A stretch of 64,000 nucleotides of DNA, from contig NZ_AUDG01000004.1 in the NCBI RefSeq assembly GCF_000425345.1, forward strand, positions 124,001 to 188,000. Direction: 5' to 3'. Position 1 is the stretch's first letter; every line of letters starts with the position of its first letter. The DNA comes from Rheinheimera baltica DSM 14885. GTDB taxonomy: Bacteria > Pseudomonadota > Gammaproteobacteria > Enterobacterales > Alteromonadaceae. A program made the position numbers and the translations under genes. A model generated the notes under the pieces. It saw nothing but the letters and a program-made list of their open reading frames with translations. It made no database searches and was not told where the DNA came from. Positions 25,411 through 35,864 of the stretch are shown in pieces.

Positions 25411-26913
25411 TCAGTTCTTTAAATAACTCAGCAGCCGCTCTAACGCACGGTAGCTGAGTGCCTCCATTAAATGTGCACGACTTATTTTTGGTTGCTGTTG
25501 CAAATCGGCAATACTGCGGGCGACTTTAATTATTTTATGGTAGGTGCGGGCCGACAGCTTAAAGCGATGAATAGTGTCTTCCAGAAATTGGGCATCGGCC
25601 TGTTGCAACGGGCAAAAATCGGCAATTTCACTGCCACTTAAGCGCGCATTGGCTTTACCCTGCCGGGCCAATTGCAACTCACGTGCTGCCAGTACTCTTT
25701 CGCGCACCTTAGCACTGCTTTCTTCCTGTGTTCGTTGGCTTAACATACCTTTGGGCAATAGCGGCACTTCAATTTGCAGCTCAATGCGGTCAATAAAGGG
25801 CCCGGATAAACGATTTAAATAGCGCATCACCTGTTCCGGGGTGGCACGGCCATCCTGATGATGTCCGGTTGGGCTGGGATTTAACGCCGCCACCAATTGA
25901 AATTGTGCCGGAAATTCGGCTTGCCGTGCCGCCCGGCTAATATGCACTACGCCGGTTTCCAATGGCTCTCTTAAAACATCCAGCACCTTGCGCGGAAACT
26001 CCGGCAACTCGTCTAAAAAAAGAATGCCATGGTGTGACAACGAAATTTCACCTGGCCTTGGCACTGAACCACCCCCGACTAACGCTACTGCCGAGCTGGT
26101 ATGGTGCGGGCTACGAAATGGCCGTTGCTGCCAGTCGGTTAAATTACGTTGCAAGCCTGCAATAGAATAAATGGCCGCCGTTGCCAGTGCTTCCTGTTCC
26201 GTCAACGGTGGCATAATGCCGGGCAGGCGCTGCGCCAGCATCGATTTTCCGGTACCAGCAGGGCCCAGCATTAGCAAGTTATGCTCGCCAGCCGCAGCAA
26301 TTTCTAATACCCGCTTGGCATGAGCCTGCCCTTTTACATCGGCCAGATCAGCTTGCTTTGACACTTCACGTGCCGGAAGCGCAGGTATCGCCGGCAATGC
26401 CTGTTGTGCCAGTAAAAAGCTGTGCACTTGCAACAAATGCTCGGCACCGTGCACCGACACCTTTGGCACCTGCTGAGCTTGCTGAGCATTAAGCATTGGT
26501 AGCACCACTTCACGCCCGGCATCCCGACACGCTATCGCCACAGGAATTTCGCCCACTATCGTCCGTATTTCACCAGACAACGCCAGCTCGCCGCAAAATT
26601 CATACCCCTGCAAACTTTTTTCGGCAAGCTGGCCAGAGGCCACAATAATGCCCAGCGCTATGGGTAAATCAAACCGACCGCCTTCTTTGGGTAAATCGGC
26701 CGGGGCAAGGTTAACGGTAATTTTACGGTCTGGAAACGCAAAGCCGCTGTTTACCATCGCACTTCTTACTCTGTCGCGAGATTCCTTTACAGACGTTTCT
26801 GGCAAACCAACCAGCTGAAATGCCGGCAAACCATTACTAATATGCACTTCAACGGTAACTAAAGGGGCATCCAGGCCATGTCGGGCCCGACTGTACACCA
26901 CGGCCAGTGACAT
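25411..26913 (-). CDS. comM: YifB/ComM-family Mg-chelatase-like AAA+ ATPase
   Basis: A start at 26913 has AGGAG five bases upstream and yields 500 residues beginning MSLAVVYSRARHGLDAPLVTVEVHI; the frame extends seven codons further without support. The N-terminal domain of about 170 residues is LonC-like, then a Mg-chelatase AAA+ core: Walker A GPAGTGKSM, Walker B ILFLDELPEF, and the C-terminal lid domain. ComM is the hexameric helicase that promotes branch migration during natural transformation in Vibrio and relatives. Monocistronic, followed by the copy B repeat. Confidence 0.93.
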   Translation of the reverse strand: MSLAVVYSRARHGLDAPLVTVEVHISNGLPAFQLVGLPETSVKESRDRVRSAMVNSGFAFPDRKITVNLAPADLPKEGGRFDLPIALGIIVASGQLAEKSLQGYEFCGELALSGEIRTIVGEIPVAIACRDAGREVVLPMLNAQQAQQVPKVSVHGAEHLLQVHSFLLAQQALPAIPALPAREVSKQADLADVKGQAHAKRVLEIAAAGEHNLLMLGPAGTGKSMLAQRLPGIMPPLTEQEALATAAIYSIAGLQRNLTDWQQRPFRSPHHTSSAVALVGGGSVPRPGEISLSHHGILFLDELPEFPRKVLDVLREPLETGVVHISRAARQAEFPAQFQLVAALNPSPTGHHQDGRATPEQVMRYLNRLSGPFIDRIELQIEVPLLPKGMLSQRTQEESSAKVRERVLAARELQLARQGKANARLSGSEIADFCPLQQADAQFLEDTIHRFKLSARTYHKIIKVARSIADLQQQPKISRAHLMEALSYRALERLLSYLKN

Positions 26914-27096
26914 CCTGTCTCCTGTCTTTGACATTTAAAAGATAAATAATGTTTAGCATAATGTTAACTATTAGCAAGCATAAATATTCCAATTAGCCTG
27001 CAGTTAAATCAGCTACACTGTTAACCGAGCCAGGGAAAGGCAATTATTATCGCTCAAGCTGTTGCTCGGCATAACAAAATGGGCTTTGGAGAAAAC

Positions 27097-29394
27097 ATGA
27101 AACAACTTTGGTTAACCAGCGTATTAAACACGCCTTGGCGGGTGTTGTTTGGCTCATTGCTACTAACCTTGTTAATGGGTGCAGGCATTAGCAAGCTAGA
27201 GTTTCGCGGCGATTACCGTATTTTCTTCTCAGCCGATAACCCACAATTGCTCGCCTTTGAGCAAATGCAAAATGCGTTTAATAAAAGTGACAATATACTT
27301 ATTGGCATCGCCCCTGCTGACGGCAATGTGTTTAGTGCAGAGACCCTCAGCCTGATCCTTCAGCTGACTGACGCGGCCTGGCAGACCCCGCACTCTATCC
27401 GGGTTGACTCGTTAACTAACTATCAGCATACCGAGGCCGACGAGGATGACCTCATGGTAGGCGATCTAGTCTCGCAGTCGATGCCATTAGCCCCACAGGC
27501 GTTAGCCCGAATTCGCCAGATTGCTCTTAACGAACCAAGCATAGTTAAACGGCTTGTAGCCGACACTGGCAAAGTTGCCGCTATTAACATTACTGTGCAA
27601 TTTCCTGAGGTAGATAAAAACCGGGAGGTGTTTGATACTTATAATTTTGTGAAGCAACTCACTGACGAGTTCAGTCGGCAATATCCTCAGGTTCAGTTCC
27701 ATCTGGGCGGTGTTATTGCTATGAACAACGCACTGGCCTCTGAAGCAGAGCAAGACGCGCGCACACTTATTCCGCTGATGTTTTTGATGATCATTATCAT
27801 GTTAGCGCTGTTACTGCGTTCTATAGTGGGTGCACTGGCGACCATTATTATTATTGTTATTGCTATTGTTAGTACCTTAGGATTAGCAGGTTGGGCTGGT
27901 ATTTTCTTAAGTATGACCACAGTGAATGTCCCAACCATATTAATGACTCTGGCGGTGGCAGACTGTGTGCATGTTATCGCATCCATGCAATTTGCCCTGC
28001 AGCGCGGCGATAACAAAGCCAATGCTATTCGCTACAGCATGCAACGTAATATCATGCCGGTGTTTATTACCAGTTCAACTACGGCCATTGGCTTTTTAAC
28101 ACTTAACTTTTCCGAAGTCCCTATTCTGGCGGATTTGGGAAATATGAGTGCAACCGGTGTCATGCTGGCATGTGGTTTTAGCCTGATAACCTTGCCTGCC
28201 TTGCTGTATTTACTGCCACTTAAGGCCAGCCTGGTACCGAAACCAGAGAGCAGTACCGTTATGGATAGGTTGGCCAGTTTTGTTATTCGCCGCCATAACC
28301 TGTTATTGCCGATAATGTTACTCATAATGCTGGCATTTACCGGCTTAATAAGCCTGAATAAAATTAATGATGAGGCGGTGAAGTACTTTTCGCCCAATAC
28401 CCAATTTCGCCAGTCGATGGACTTTCTTGATCAACATCTTAGCGCGTCGGCTTCCATTGATTTTGCGTTAAATAGCGGACAAAGCAGTGGCATAAACCAG
28501 CCAGAGTTTATTGCTGCTGTAGACAGTTTTAGCCAATGGTTAGCGCAACAACCAGAAGTTGTGCACGTCAACGCTATTAGCGACACCTTTAAGCGGTTAA
28601 ATAAAAATATGCATGGCGATGACCCGGCGTATTACCGCATACCGACTGCGCCGGACGAAGCCGCACAGTATCTGTTGATGTACGAAATGTCACTGCCGTA
28701 TGGCTTGGATTTAAACAATCAGCTTAATCTGGATAAAAGCGCGACACGCATTGCGGTATCGCTACAGAATATGGGTAGTAAGCAAATTACTGAGTTTGAG
28801 CGAAAAGCACTCAGTTATCTGGCACAACATTATCCGCAATACTCCGCTAGTGCCGCCAGTACCGCATTGATGTTTGGTCACATTGGCGAGCGTAATATGG
28901 CCTCCATGCTACAAACACTGCCACTGGCATTGTTACTTATTTCACTGTTACTGGCGTTAAGCTTGCGATCCTGGCGTATGGGGTTAATTAGTTTAGCGCC
29001 AAACATTGCGCCTGCCGCTATCGGCTTTGGTATCTGGGGCTGGTACTCGGGTGAAATAAACCTGGGATTATCGGTTGTTGCCAGCCTGAGCTTAGGCATT
29101 ATTGTCGATGACACCGTACACTTTTTAGCGAAATATCAGCACGCTCGTCAGGAGGGCCGTAACACCGAGGCCGCCGTGCGTTATGCGTTTACCAGTGTTG
29201 GCCGGGCACTCTGGATCACAACTGCGGTGCTCATCGTCGGTTTTAGCGTACTAATGCTATCCAATTTCCGGTTAAATTCGGACATGGGGCTGTTAACAGC
29301 TATCATTATCTTTACCGCACTGGTAATAGACTTTTTATTCTTACCTGCGTTTTTGTTGAAATTTGACACCAAGGAACCCAAGCGCCATGCGTAA
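27097..29394 (+). CDS. RND-superfamily (MMPL-type) exporter
   Basis: GGAG five bases upstream supports ATG 27097 (765 residues). Two homologous halves each have one N-terminal helix, a periplasmic loop and a bundle of five helices (first bundle about residues 225-395, second about 610-755), as in the MMPL/HpnN branch of RND proteins, which act without a large periplasmic adaptor. The motif GIIVDDTVHFLAKYQ in the second half and VADCVHVIASMQ in the first are the intramembrane Asp segments used for proton coupling. It is the first of three overlapping or adjacent genes, with a LolA-like lipoprotein carrier and a barrel protein, suggesting lipid or hydrophobic-substrate export to the outer membrane. 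Confidence 0.9.
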   Translation: MKQLWLTSVLNTPWRVLFGSLLLTLLMGAGISKLEFRGDYRIFFSADNPQLLAFEQMQNAFNKSDNILIGIAPADGNVFSAETLSLILQLTDAAWQTPHSIRVDSLTNYQHTEADEDDLMVGDLVSQSMPLAPQALARIRQIALNEPSIVKRLVADTGKVAAINITVQFPEVDKNREVFDTYNFVKQLTDEFSRQYPQVQFHLGGVIAMNNALASEAEQDARTLIPLMFLMIIIMLALLLRSIVGALATIIIIVIAIVSTLGLAGWAGIFLSMTTVNVPTILMTLAVADCVHVIASMQFALQRGDNKANAIRYSMQRNIMPVFITSSTTAIGFLTLNFSEVPILADLGNMSATGVMLACGFSLITLPALLYLLPLKASLVPKPESSTVMDRLASFVIRRHNLLLPIMLLIMLAFTGLISLNKINDEAVKYFSPNTQFRQSMDFLDQHLSASASIDFALNSGQSSGINQPEFIAAVDSFSQWLAQQPEVVHVNAISDTFKRLNKNMHGDDPAYYRIPTAPDEAAQYLLMYEMSLPYGLDLNNQLNLDKSATRIAVSLQNMGSKQITEFERKALSYLAQHYPQYSASAASTALMFGHIGERNMASMLQTLPLALLLISLLLALSLRSWRMGLISLAPNIAPAAIGFGIWGWYSGEINLGLSVVASLSLGIIVDDTVHFLAKYQHARQEGRNTEAAVRYAFTSVGRALWITTAVLIVGFSVLMLSNFRLNSDMGLLTAIIIFTALVIDFLFLPAFLLKFDTKEPKRHA

Positions 29395-30178
29395 TTATCT
29401 CTCTACCTCATTGCTATTGCTTAGCCTGGTTAGCGCGGTTAACTGTGCCACGCTATTGGCCGATGAAGCGAAGGGCCTGGCTATCGCACAGGAACGTAAA
29501 AACCGCGATGCAGGTTGGGGTGATAGTGAAAGCCTTACTTCTATGATATTACGCAGCGCGGGTGGTGACGAAAGCCGCCGCGAAATGCGTACCGCAGCGC
29601 TTGAGGTACAAGGTGATGGTGACAAGGGGTTAACCCTATTTGATGAACCTCGCGATGTGCGCGGCACCGCGTTTTTAAACCACGCCCACCCCACTGCAGA
29701 GGATGACCAATGGCTATATTTACCCGCATTAAAACGGGTTAAACGCATTGCATCACGCAATAAATCCGGCCCCTTTATGGGTAGCGAATTTGCCTATGAA
29801 GATTTAAGCTCATTTGAGCTGGCTAAATATCGCTTTAATTATCTGCGGGACGAACCCTGCGGTGACGGCCAGTGTTTTGTTATTGAGCAAACCCCTGCTG
29901 ATGAATACTCCAGTTATAGTAAAACAGTTGCCTGGCTCGATAAAACTCATTACCAGCCGATTAAAGTAACCTACTACGACCGTAAGAACAGTTTGCTGAA
30001 AACGCTTAGCTTAGAGGACTACAAACTCTATTTGGAAAAATACTGGCGGCCGCACAAACTTACCATGGAAAATCACCAAACCGGCAAGAGTACTGATTTA
30101 CTGATCCACAACATTCGCTTTAACACCGGCCGCACAGCGGCTGACTTTGACACCAATGCGCTGCAACGCGCGCGCTAG
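29387..30178 (+). CDS. Outer-membrane lipoprotein-sorting (LolA-like) protein
   Basis: The ATG at 29387 lies inside the end of the RND gene (eight-base overlap), so translation is coupled. The 263-residue protein has a signal peptide ending near NCATLLA and a LolA-like half-barrel fold pattern. LYLPALKRVKRIASRNKSGPFMGSEFAYEDLSSFE is the hallmark block of this MMPL-associated family. These proteins are thought to carry a lipid-like substrate across the periplasm between the exporter and the outer membrane. It is not the housekeeping LolA. Confidence 0.9.
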   Translation: MRNYLSTSLLLLSLVSAVNCATLLADEAKGLAIAQERKNRDAGWGDSESLTSMILRSAGGDESRREMRTAALEVQGDGDKGLTLFDEPRDVRGTAFLNHAHPTAEDDQWLYLPALKRVKRIASRNKSGPFMGSEFAYEDLSSFELAKYRFNYLRDEPCGDGQCFVIEQTPADEYSSYSKTVAWLDKTHYQPIKVTYYDRKNSLLKTLSLEDYKLYLEKYWRPHKLTMENHQTGKSTDLLIHNIRFNTGRTAADFDTNALQRAR

Positions 30179-30196
30179 CAGCAGGACGTTGACGCA

Positions 30197-31819
30197 ATGC
30201 GTACACTTTTAACAGTTGTGGCTCTTATTTGTACTCAGGCACAGGCAACTGAAACAACCTTAGGACCGGTACAAAGCGCCGATACCTTGTGGAAACTTGC
30301 TACCCAAGCCAGGCCTGATGATCAGGTAGCTATGGTGCAGGTCATTTACGCATTGTGGCAAGCAAACCCGCACGCATTTACGCTTAATAATATCAACGCA
30401 TTACGTCAAGGTAGTCAATTAAATATACCGCAGCGCCAACACATGCTTAGCATTCCGGTTGCGGTTGCCAGGCAGTGGTACAACAATGCGATTACCATTC
30501 CTGCTGGCAGGCCCGCTAAAGCCTCTGCCAACGTATCAAACCAAGCCGCTGCCGAAGCAGAACAACCAACAGCCGTACCGGTAGTTACACAAGCAACTGA
30601 ACAACATGACGATACACCACCGCAACCCACCTCAGTGCCTGCAATACCTGCGCGACAACAAACTAAAACCCAAGCAACAACCTCTGTCTCTGGGTTTACC
30701 CCGCCCAGTCAGGATTATACCTTAACCTTGCAACAACGTTATTACGCCAAGCCAGGCGATCAGGCACAAGCAAAATCACATAGTCGCGCCAGCGTGAGTG
30801 CCGAATGGGTATGGCAAAGTAACGACCGTGCACACCTGTTGGCGCTAGAACCGTTTTTACGCTGGGATCAGCAAGATACTGAAGGTAATTTAATCGACCT
30901 GCGCCAGGCATACTGGCAATACGCTGGCGACGGCTATGATATTAAAACCGGCGTAGACATTGTGTTTTGGGGCGTTACCGAGTCCCAACATCTGGTAGAT
31001 GTCATTAATCAAACAGATTTAATAGCCGGTGTTGATGGTGAGGCAAAGCTTGGCCAACCCATGTTCAATCTGAATAGGTATGGCAGCGCCGGCAAGCTGG
31101 CGGTATATATTTTGCCGTACTTTCGTCCACGCACACTTGCAGGACAGGACGGCCGCTTACGACCTCCTCTGCCGGTAAATTCGGATCAGCCTTTGTATGA
31201 ATCGGCACAAGCTGAGCGCAATCTGGATTTCGCCTTGCGCTGGAGCCAGCAGTTTGGTGCCCTGGACTTGGCTTTAAGCTATTTCGAAGGCAACAACCGT
31301 GAGCCGATATTACTGCCAAGCGCTGAAAACACCCTGCAACCGATGTACCTGCAAATGCAGCAATTGGGCATTGAGGCGCAGCTCATCAGCGGGAGCTGGA
31401 TTTGGAAACTGGAAAGCATTTATCGTAAAACCCGGCAGCAGGATTTCAGCGCCGCCACATTAGGCTTTGAATATACCCAGGTTGGCGTATTTGAAACCGA
31501 CTGGGATTGGGCTTGGATTGCTGAGTATCAGTATGACAGCCGCCAGCAGCTCGCGCCGGTACCAGGGCAAAACGACCTGTTTATAGGCAGCCGTTTTGTT
31601 GCCAACGATGCCGCGGGTAGCGAAATGTTGCTGGGCCTGTTGCAAGACTTGGATAACAGTGCCAGTAAGAGTGTCAAACTGGAAGCCTCCATGCGGCTGT
31701 CTAACACGCTACGGCTTAGAATAGACGCCTGGTTATTTCAAAGTAATCTTCCGTCTGACACACTGTACTTTATTCGACATGACGATTATTTTCAGCTGAG
31801 TCTGGACTATTATTTTTAA
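30197..31819 (+). CDS. FimV/LysM-type N-terminal domain fused to an outer-membrane beta-barrel
   Basis: The 540-residue protein has a signal peptide (residues 1-18), then LGPVQSADTLWKLATQARP...VIYALWQANPHAFTLNNINALRQGSQLNIP (about 21-86), which matches the FimV/HubP N-terminal domain with its LysM-like fold. A linker rich in Thr, Pro, Gln and Ala (about 90-172) leads to a region of alternating hydrophobic strands ending YFQLSLDYYF, typical of an outer-membrane barrel of the DUF1302 kind. It is 18 bases downstream of the LolA-like gene. The barrel probably completes an RND-LolA-barrel export path; the peptidoglycan-type domain would tether it to the wall. The fusion is unusual. Confidence 0.75.
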   Translation: MRTLLTVVALICTQAQATETTLGPVQSADTLWKLATQARPDDQVAMVQVIYALWQANPHAFTLNNINALRQGSQLNIPQRQHMLSIPVAVARQWYNNAITIPAGRPAKASANVSNQAAAEAEQPTAVPVVTQATEQHDDTPPQPTSVPAIPARQQTKTQATTSVSGFTPPSQDYTLTLQQRYYAKPGDQAQAKSHSRASVSAEWVWQSNDRAHLLALEPFLRWDQQDTEGNLIDLRQAYWQYAGDGYDIKTGVDIVFWGVTESQHLVDVINQTDLIAGVDGEAKLGQPMFNLNRYGSAGKLAVYILPYFRPRTLAGQDGRLRPPLPVNSDQPLYESAQAERNLDFALRWSQQFGALDLALSYFEGNNREPILLPSAENTLQPMYLQMQQLGIEAQLISGSWIWKLESIYRKTRQQDFSAATLGFEYTQVGVFETDWDWAWIAEYQYDSRQQLAPVPGQNDLFIGSRFVANDAAGSEMLLGLLQDLDNSASKSVKLEASMRLSNTLRLRIDAWLFQSNLPSDTLYFIRHDDYFQLSLDYYF

Positions 31820-31854
31820 TTTTTGCATTGAGTTTAGCTAGCTTATTTGACCGC

Positions 31855-32403
31855 TTACTCTGTTGCCGTCGGGCTTTCTAAAATTAACCGTAAATTATCA
31901 AGCCCTTGCTGCAAGTCTGTCGCTATCACGTTTTCCACATCCATAAACAACAGCATCAGGTTCATTGGATAAGGCACATGCCCCTCAAAGCCCCAGGTTA
32001 CGCGGGTTTGCTCGGGCGAGATGGCCTCTGTCTGCATATAGGCCGGCGATGTTGCAGCAAAAGGTGCCATAAAACGTAGCTCATAATCGATGCGCTGCGC
32101 TTCCACTATCGCTTTAATTTCCTGCTCGCCGGTACCCACATCCGGGTTGTCACTGTGCCAACTCGAGACAAAACCAACGGTACCATCTATGCCACGAGAA
32201 GACTTTTGCATATTGGGGTCCATGCTCGCCCAAACGCTGTAATTATCCTGGTTTGATAAAAAACGGATGTAGTCAAACACCACCTCCTTGGGCTGCTTTA
32301 TCACTACCGTGGTATCCACTTTGTAATCTTGCTTGATAAACAGCGCAGTAATCAGCGGTATGGCTACCAGCACACCGATGACCAACAATAATTTTTTTAG
32401 CAT
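31855..32403 (-). CDS. SRPBCC-family (polyketide cyclase-like) membrane-anchored protein
   Basis: A 182-residue protein with an uncleaved N-terminal helix (LLLVIGVLVAIPLITALFI), then a START/SRPBCC domain: VDTTVVIKQPKEVVFDYIRFLSNQDNYSVWASMDPNM is the standard opening. The pocket ends in a C-terminal helix LQQGLDNLRLIL. Members bind hydrophobic ligands; many in this subfamily are of unknown function. Monocistronic on the minus strand, converging on the barrel gene. Confidence 0.85.
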   Translation of the reverse strand: MLKKLLLVIGVLVAIPLITALFIKQDYKVDTTVVIKQPKEVVFDYIRFLSNQDNYSVWASMDPNMQKSSRGIDGTVGFVSSWHSDNPDVGTGEQEIKAIVEAQRIDYELRFMAPFAATSPAYMQTEAISPEQTRVTWGFEGHVPYPMNLMLLFMDVENVIATDLQQGLDNLRLILESPTATE

Positions 32404-32643
32404 AGTGAATTATCCTTATAGTTATATTTTTCACCCTAATAATGGCGAACCGTTATACCATGCCACTTTTCCGCTTAAACATAGCTGGCTTTTTATTAAC
32501 CCTCCACTTCAAGACAAAACTGACGTTAACTCATTAGCTCACTGGATAATAATTGCAGATATTTGCTTTATTTCACGCTATCGCATTTGGCTTAAGGCAA
32601 AACTGCGGTAGCATTACGCCTTTGCGTTCAACTTTCAGGCGTT

Positions 32644-35600
32644 ATGACTACAGAAACTGCGTTCCCCCTTAGCCAGCAACAGCTGGAACAATGGTTTGAT
32701 GCTGTTACCTTTCACCGGGCGCAGGCGTATCTGCAAGCGGGTAAAGTGGTTAAGCTGGAATACAATAGCGACCTGTCTGACATTAGCGCTCAGGTGTGGG
32801 GCGCGGCATTTACGCCCTACCGGCAATTTATCAATCTTAAACACACCAGCGCGGGCTGGCAGCTGCAGAATCGGTGTACCTGCCCGGTTGGCGCCAATTG
32901 TAAGCATGTACTGGCCGTATTATTGCGCCTGCAACGCGATTATCAGCAACATAAGCTGCAACTTGAGCAGCGTCCGGTGCGCCAGCTTAATCAATGGTTT
33001 GACCAGGTTGAGCAGTCGCAAATACCGGCTCGGGAAGAAAAAGACGTCGTACTGTATCTGTTGTCGTATGGCCAGGCGGGCTTACAACTCAGCCCGCGTC
33101 GGGTTAGAGAGAGCAAAAAAGGCGGTTATACCAAAGGCGTAGCCATCGGCAAATATGACTTGGTCAGCCCGGCGATACCGCATTGGATAGAGCAGCAGGA
33201 TTACCGGCTATTAAGTTACTTTCGTGCGCAAAGTTTGCGCGATCTGCCATTGTTAGAAGGCGACTGGGGCTATCAGTTGTTACAACAATTGCTAAGCAGC
33301 GAACGCTGTTTTTTCTCTGAAGCACGCTATCCGGTTACCTCTGGGCCAAAGCGGACACTGCAATTTATTTGGCAAGAAACAGTAGCTGGCCAACAACTGG
33401 GTTGGCAGTTAGACGATGCAGACCGCGATTTTGAATTAGTCTATACCGACCCGCCTTGTTATTTAGACACCAGTTATTATCAGCTCGGCGAACTGGATAC
33501 CAACCTCAGTAGCAACCAACTCAAGCTGCTTAACAAAATGCCGCCTATACCGCAGCAAGCTTTAATGTCTAGCGTTAGCCGCCTACAACAACTGTTTAAA
33601 CAAACCAGCCTGCCACTTCCGGCTGCACCGGGTTTAAAGCAAATTAAAGCCAAACCCAGGCCCGTGTTACAGCTAAAAATGTTGCCGCAAAAAAGCCGCG
33701 GACGAAACGAGCCTACTGCGGTACTGCAGTTTCAATACGACAACTACCTGTTGCCATTAGATCTGACACAGGCCCAAACCGAATTGAAACAAGACGGCGA
33801 TACCATATTTGTAAAGCGTGATCGCAGCAGCGAAACGCATGCTTTGGAACAGTTACGGGTCCTGGAGCTAGTGCAATTACCCCCATTGGCAGCGCCTTAT
33901 ACTGACCAATGTGGTTTTGGCGTTGGTGAAGGCCCCGATAACCCGCTACTTTGGCAACCGCTGCTAGATGCGCTGCCAGAGCTTGAGCAACAAGGCTGGC
34001 ATATTGCACGCGATGAAAACTTTAATCTGGACATCCTCACGGGCAACCCCTATTTGCAAGTGCAAGACAATGCCGTTGGCGGCTTTGCATTGGCAATACA
34101 GGTTGATATCGATGGCACCCAGGTGCCGCTATTACCTCTGATCAGCCAATGGCTGCGCCAACATGGTTTGCCAGATGCCGATAAGCCCATCTGGCTGTCG
34201 TTACCGCAAGGAAAATTGGCGTTACCTTTGGCACTGATCCAACCGTTTATTGACACCATTATCGAGCTGCTAAACCCCAATAGGCCACAGTTCAGCATGG
34301 ACTTACCGGCTTTTAAAGCGGCGCTATTGCCGCCTGAAACAGCAAGAGACATTCAATTTTTAAATGCACAACGGGCACAAAAATTAACCTCACTGCTGCA
34401 CAACTTTGCAGGTATAACACCGTGCGATGTGCCAGAGGGCCTGCAAGCGTCTTTACGCGACTATCAGTTGCAAGGCCTAAGTTGGTTAAGCTTTTTACGT
34501 GAGTTTGGGCTTGGCGGCATTTTGGCCGACGATATGGGGCTGGGTAAGACGCTACAAACCTTGAGTTTGTTGTTAGCATTAAAACAACGAGGCGAGCTGA
34601 CACATCCAGCCTTAATCATTTGCCCTACCAGCCTGTTAGGAAACTGGTTGGCAGAAGCGGCACGCTTTACGCCGCAGTTGCGCGTGCTACAGATACATGG
34701 CAACAAGCGTCAACCGTTGTTTAATGCTTTAGCTGACTACGATGTTATTGTCACCAGTTACCCGTTGGTGGTGCGGGATCATAAGTATTACCAAAGCCAA
34801 CTTTTAAGCGCCGTTATATTGGATGAAGCACAACATATTAAAAACTCGGGCAGCCAGGCCGCTAAAGCAGTACGTTTACTCAAAGCCGATTTCAAACTAG
34901 CGCTATCTGGCACGCCGTTGGAAAATCATCTGGGCGAATTAAAATCTATTTTCGACTTCGTATTACCTGGCCTGCTGGGTAACGATACGCATTTTAATCA
35001 GGTGTATCGTAAACCGATAGAAAAACACGGCGATACTGAACGCGCGCATGCGTTAAAAGCCCGCATTGCTCCCTTTATGCTGCGCCGTACTAAAGCACAA
35101 GTCGCCAGTGAACTGCCTGAAAAAACTGAAATAGTGCAGTTGCTGGAATTAGAAAGCGACCAGCGCAACCTGTACGAAAGTATCCGTTTGGTGATGGAAA
35201 CCAAGGTACGTGAACTGTTTGTACAAAAAGGCGTTGCTGCAAGCCAAATCCAGTTTCTTGATGCACTGTTAAAATTACGCCAGGCCTGTTGCGACGCCAG
35301 ATTAGTGCCGGTAGAACATGCCCGCTCGGTGCAAAGCAATGCTAAATTACAATGGCTGCGCGATACGCTGCCAGAAATGCTGGAAGAAGGGCGTAATATT
35401 TTACTGTTTAGCCAGTTTGCCAGCATGCTAACGCTAATTGAAGACGACCTGAATGCACTGGGTATTCGCTACAGCAAGCTGACCGGCCAAACCAAACATC
35501 GCCAAGCGCAAATAGATGCCTTTCAAAATGGCGAAACACGGGTGTTTTTAATCAGTTTAAAAGCCGGTGGCACCGGCCTAAACCTTACCGCTGCCGATAC

Positions 35601-35847
35601 CGTTATTCACTACGATCCCTGGTGGAACCCGGCAGCCGAAGCGCAGGCGACAGACCGCGCTCACCGTATAGGTCAGCAAAAAAATGTGTTTGTTTATAAA
35701 TTAATTGCCAGCAATACCGTAGAACAAAAAGTGCAATTACTACAAGAACATAAGCGCCAGCTAGCCGACCAATTGTTCTCCGGCGGCAAAGGCCAACCGT
35801 GGCAAGGTAAGGCTGAAGATTTACTGGCGCTATTTACTACAGACTAA
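32644..35847 (+). CDS. SNF2-family DEAD/DEAH helicase with SWIM zinc finger
   Basis: A 1067-residue protein. Residues 78-88 carry CTCPVGANCKH, the CxC...CxH SWIM zinc finger. The central region of about 450 residues is not recognised. The SNF2 ATPase starts near residue 610: Walker A DDMGLGKT (about 628), SGTPLENHLGELKSIFDFV, DEAQ box ILDEAQHIK (about 724), and helicase C-terminal motifs SLKAGGTGLNLTAADTVIHYDPWWNPA and RAHRIGQ (about 1005). Such RapA/HepA-related proteins move along double-stranded DNA or remodel protein-DNA complexes. The role is not established in bacteria. Monocistronic, cytoplasmic. Confidence 0.93.
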   Translation: MTTETAFPLSQQQLEQWFDAVTFHRAQAYLQAGKVVKLEYNSDLSDISAQVWGAAFTPYRQFINLKHTSAGWQLQNRCTCPVGANCKHVLAVLLRLQRDYQQHKLQLEQRPVRQLNQWFDQVEQSQIPAREEKDVVLYLLSYGQAGLQLSPRRVRESKKGGYTKGVAIGKYDLVSPAIPHWIEQQDYRLLSYFRAQSLRDLPLLEGDWGYQLLQQLLSSERCFFSEARYPVTSGPKRTLQFIWQETVAGQQLGWQLDDADRDFELVYTDPPCYLDTSYYQLGELDTNLSSNQLKLLNKMPPIPQQALMSSVSRLQQLFKQTSLPLPAAPGLKQIKAKPRPVLQLKMLPQKSRGRNEPTAVLQFQYDNYLLPLDLTQAQTELKQDGDTIFVKRDRSSETHALEQLRVLELVQLPPLAAPYTDQCGFGVGEGPDNPLLWQPLLDALPELEQQGWHIARDENFNLDILTGNPYLQVQDNAVGGFALAIQVDIDGTQVPLLPLISQWLRQHGLPDADKPIWLSLPQGKLALPLALIQPFIDTIIELLNPNRPQFSMDLPAFKAALLPPETARDIQFLNAQRAQKLTSLLHNFAGITPCDVPEGLQASLRDYQLQGLSWLSFLREFGLGGILADDMGLGKTLQTLSLLLALKQRGELTHPALIICPTSLLGNWLAEAARFTPQLRVLQIHGNKRQPLFNALADYDVIVTSYPLVVRDHKYYQSQLLSAVILDEAQHIKNSGSQAAKAVRLLKADFKLALSGTPLENHLGELKSIFDFVLPGLLGNDTHFNQVYRKPIEKHGDTERAHALKARIAPFMLRRTKAQVASELPEKTEIVQLLELESDQRNLYESIRLVMETKVRELFVQKGVAASQIQFLDALLKLRQACCDARLVPVEHARSVQSNAKLQWLRDTLPEMLEEGRNILLFSQFASMLTLIEDDLNALGIRYSKLTGQTKHRQAQIDAFQNGETRVFLISLKAGGTGLNLTAADTVIHYDPWWNPAAEAQATDRAHRIGQQKNVFVYKLIASNTVEQKVQLLQEHKRQLADQLFSGGKGQPWQGKAEDLLALFTTD

Positions 35848-35864
35848 GTTTATCGCTGTCTAGG

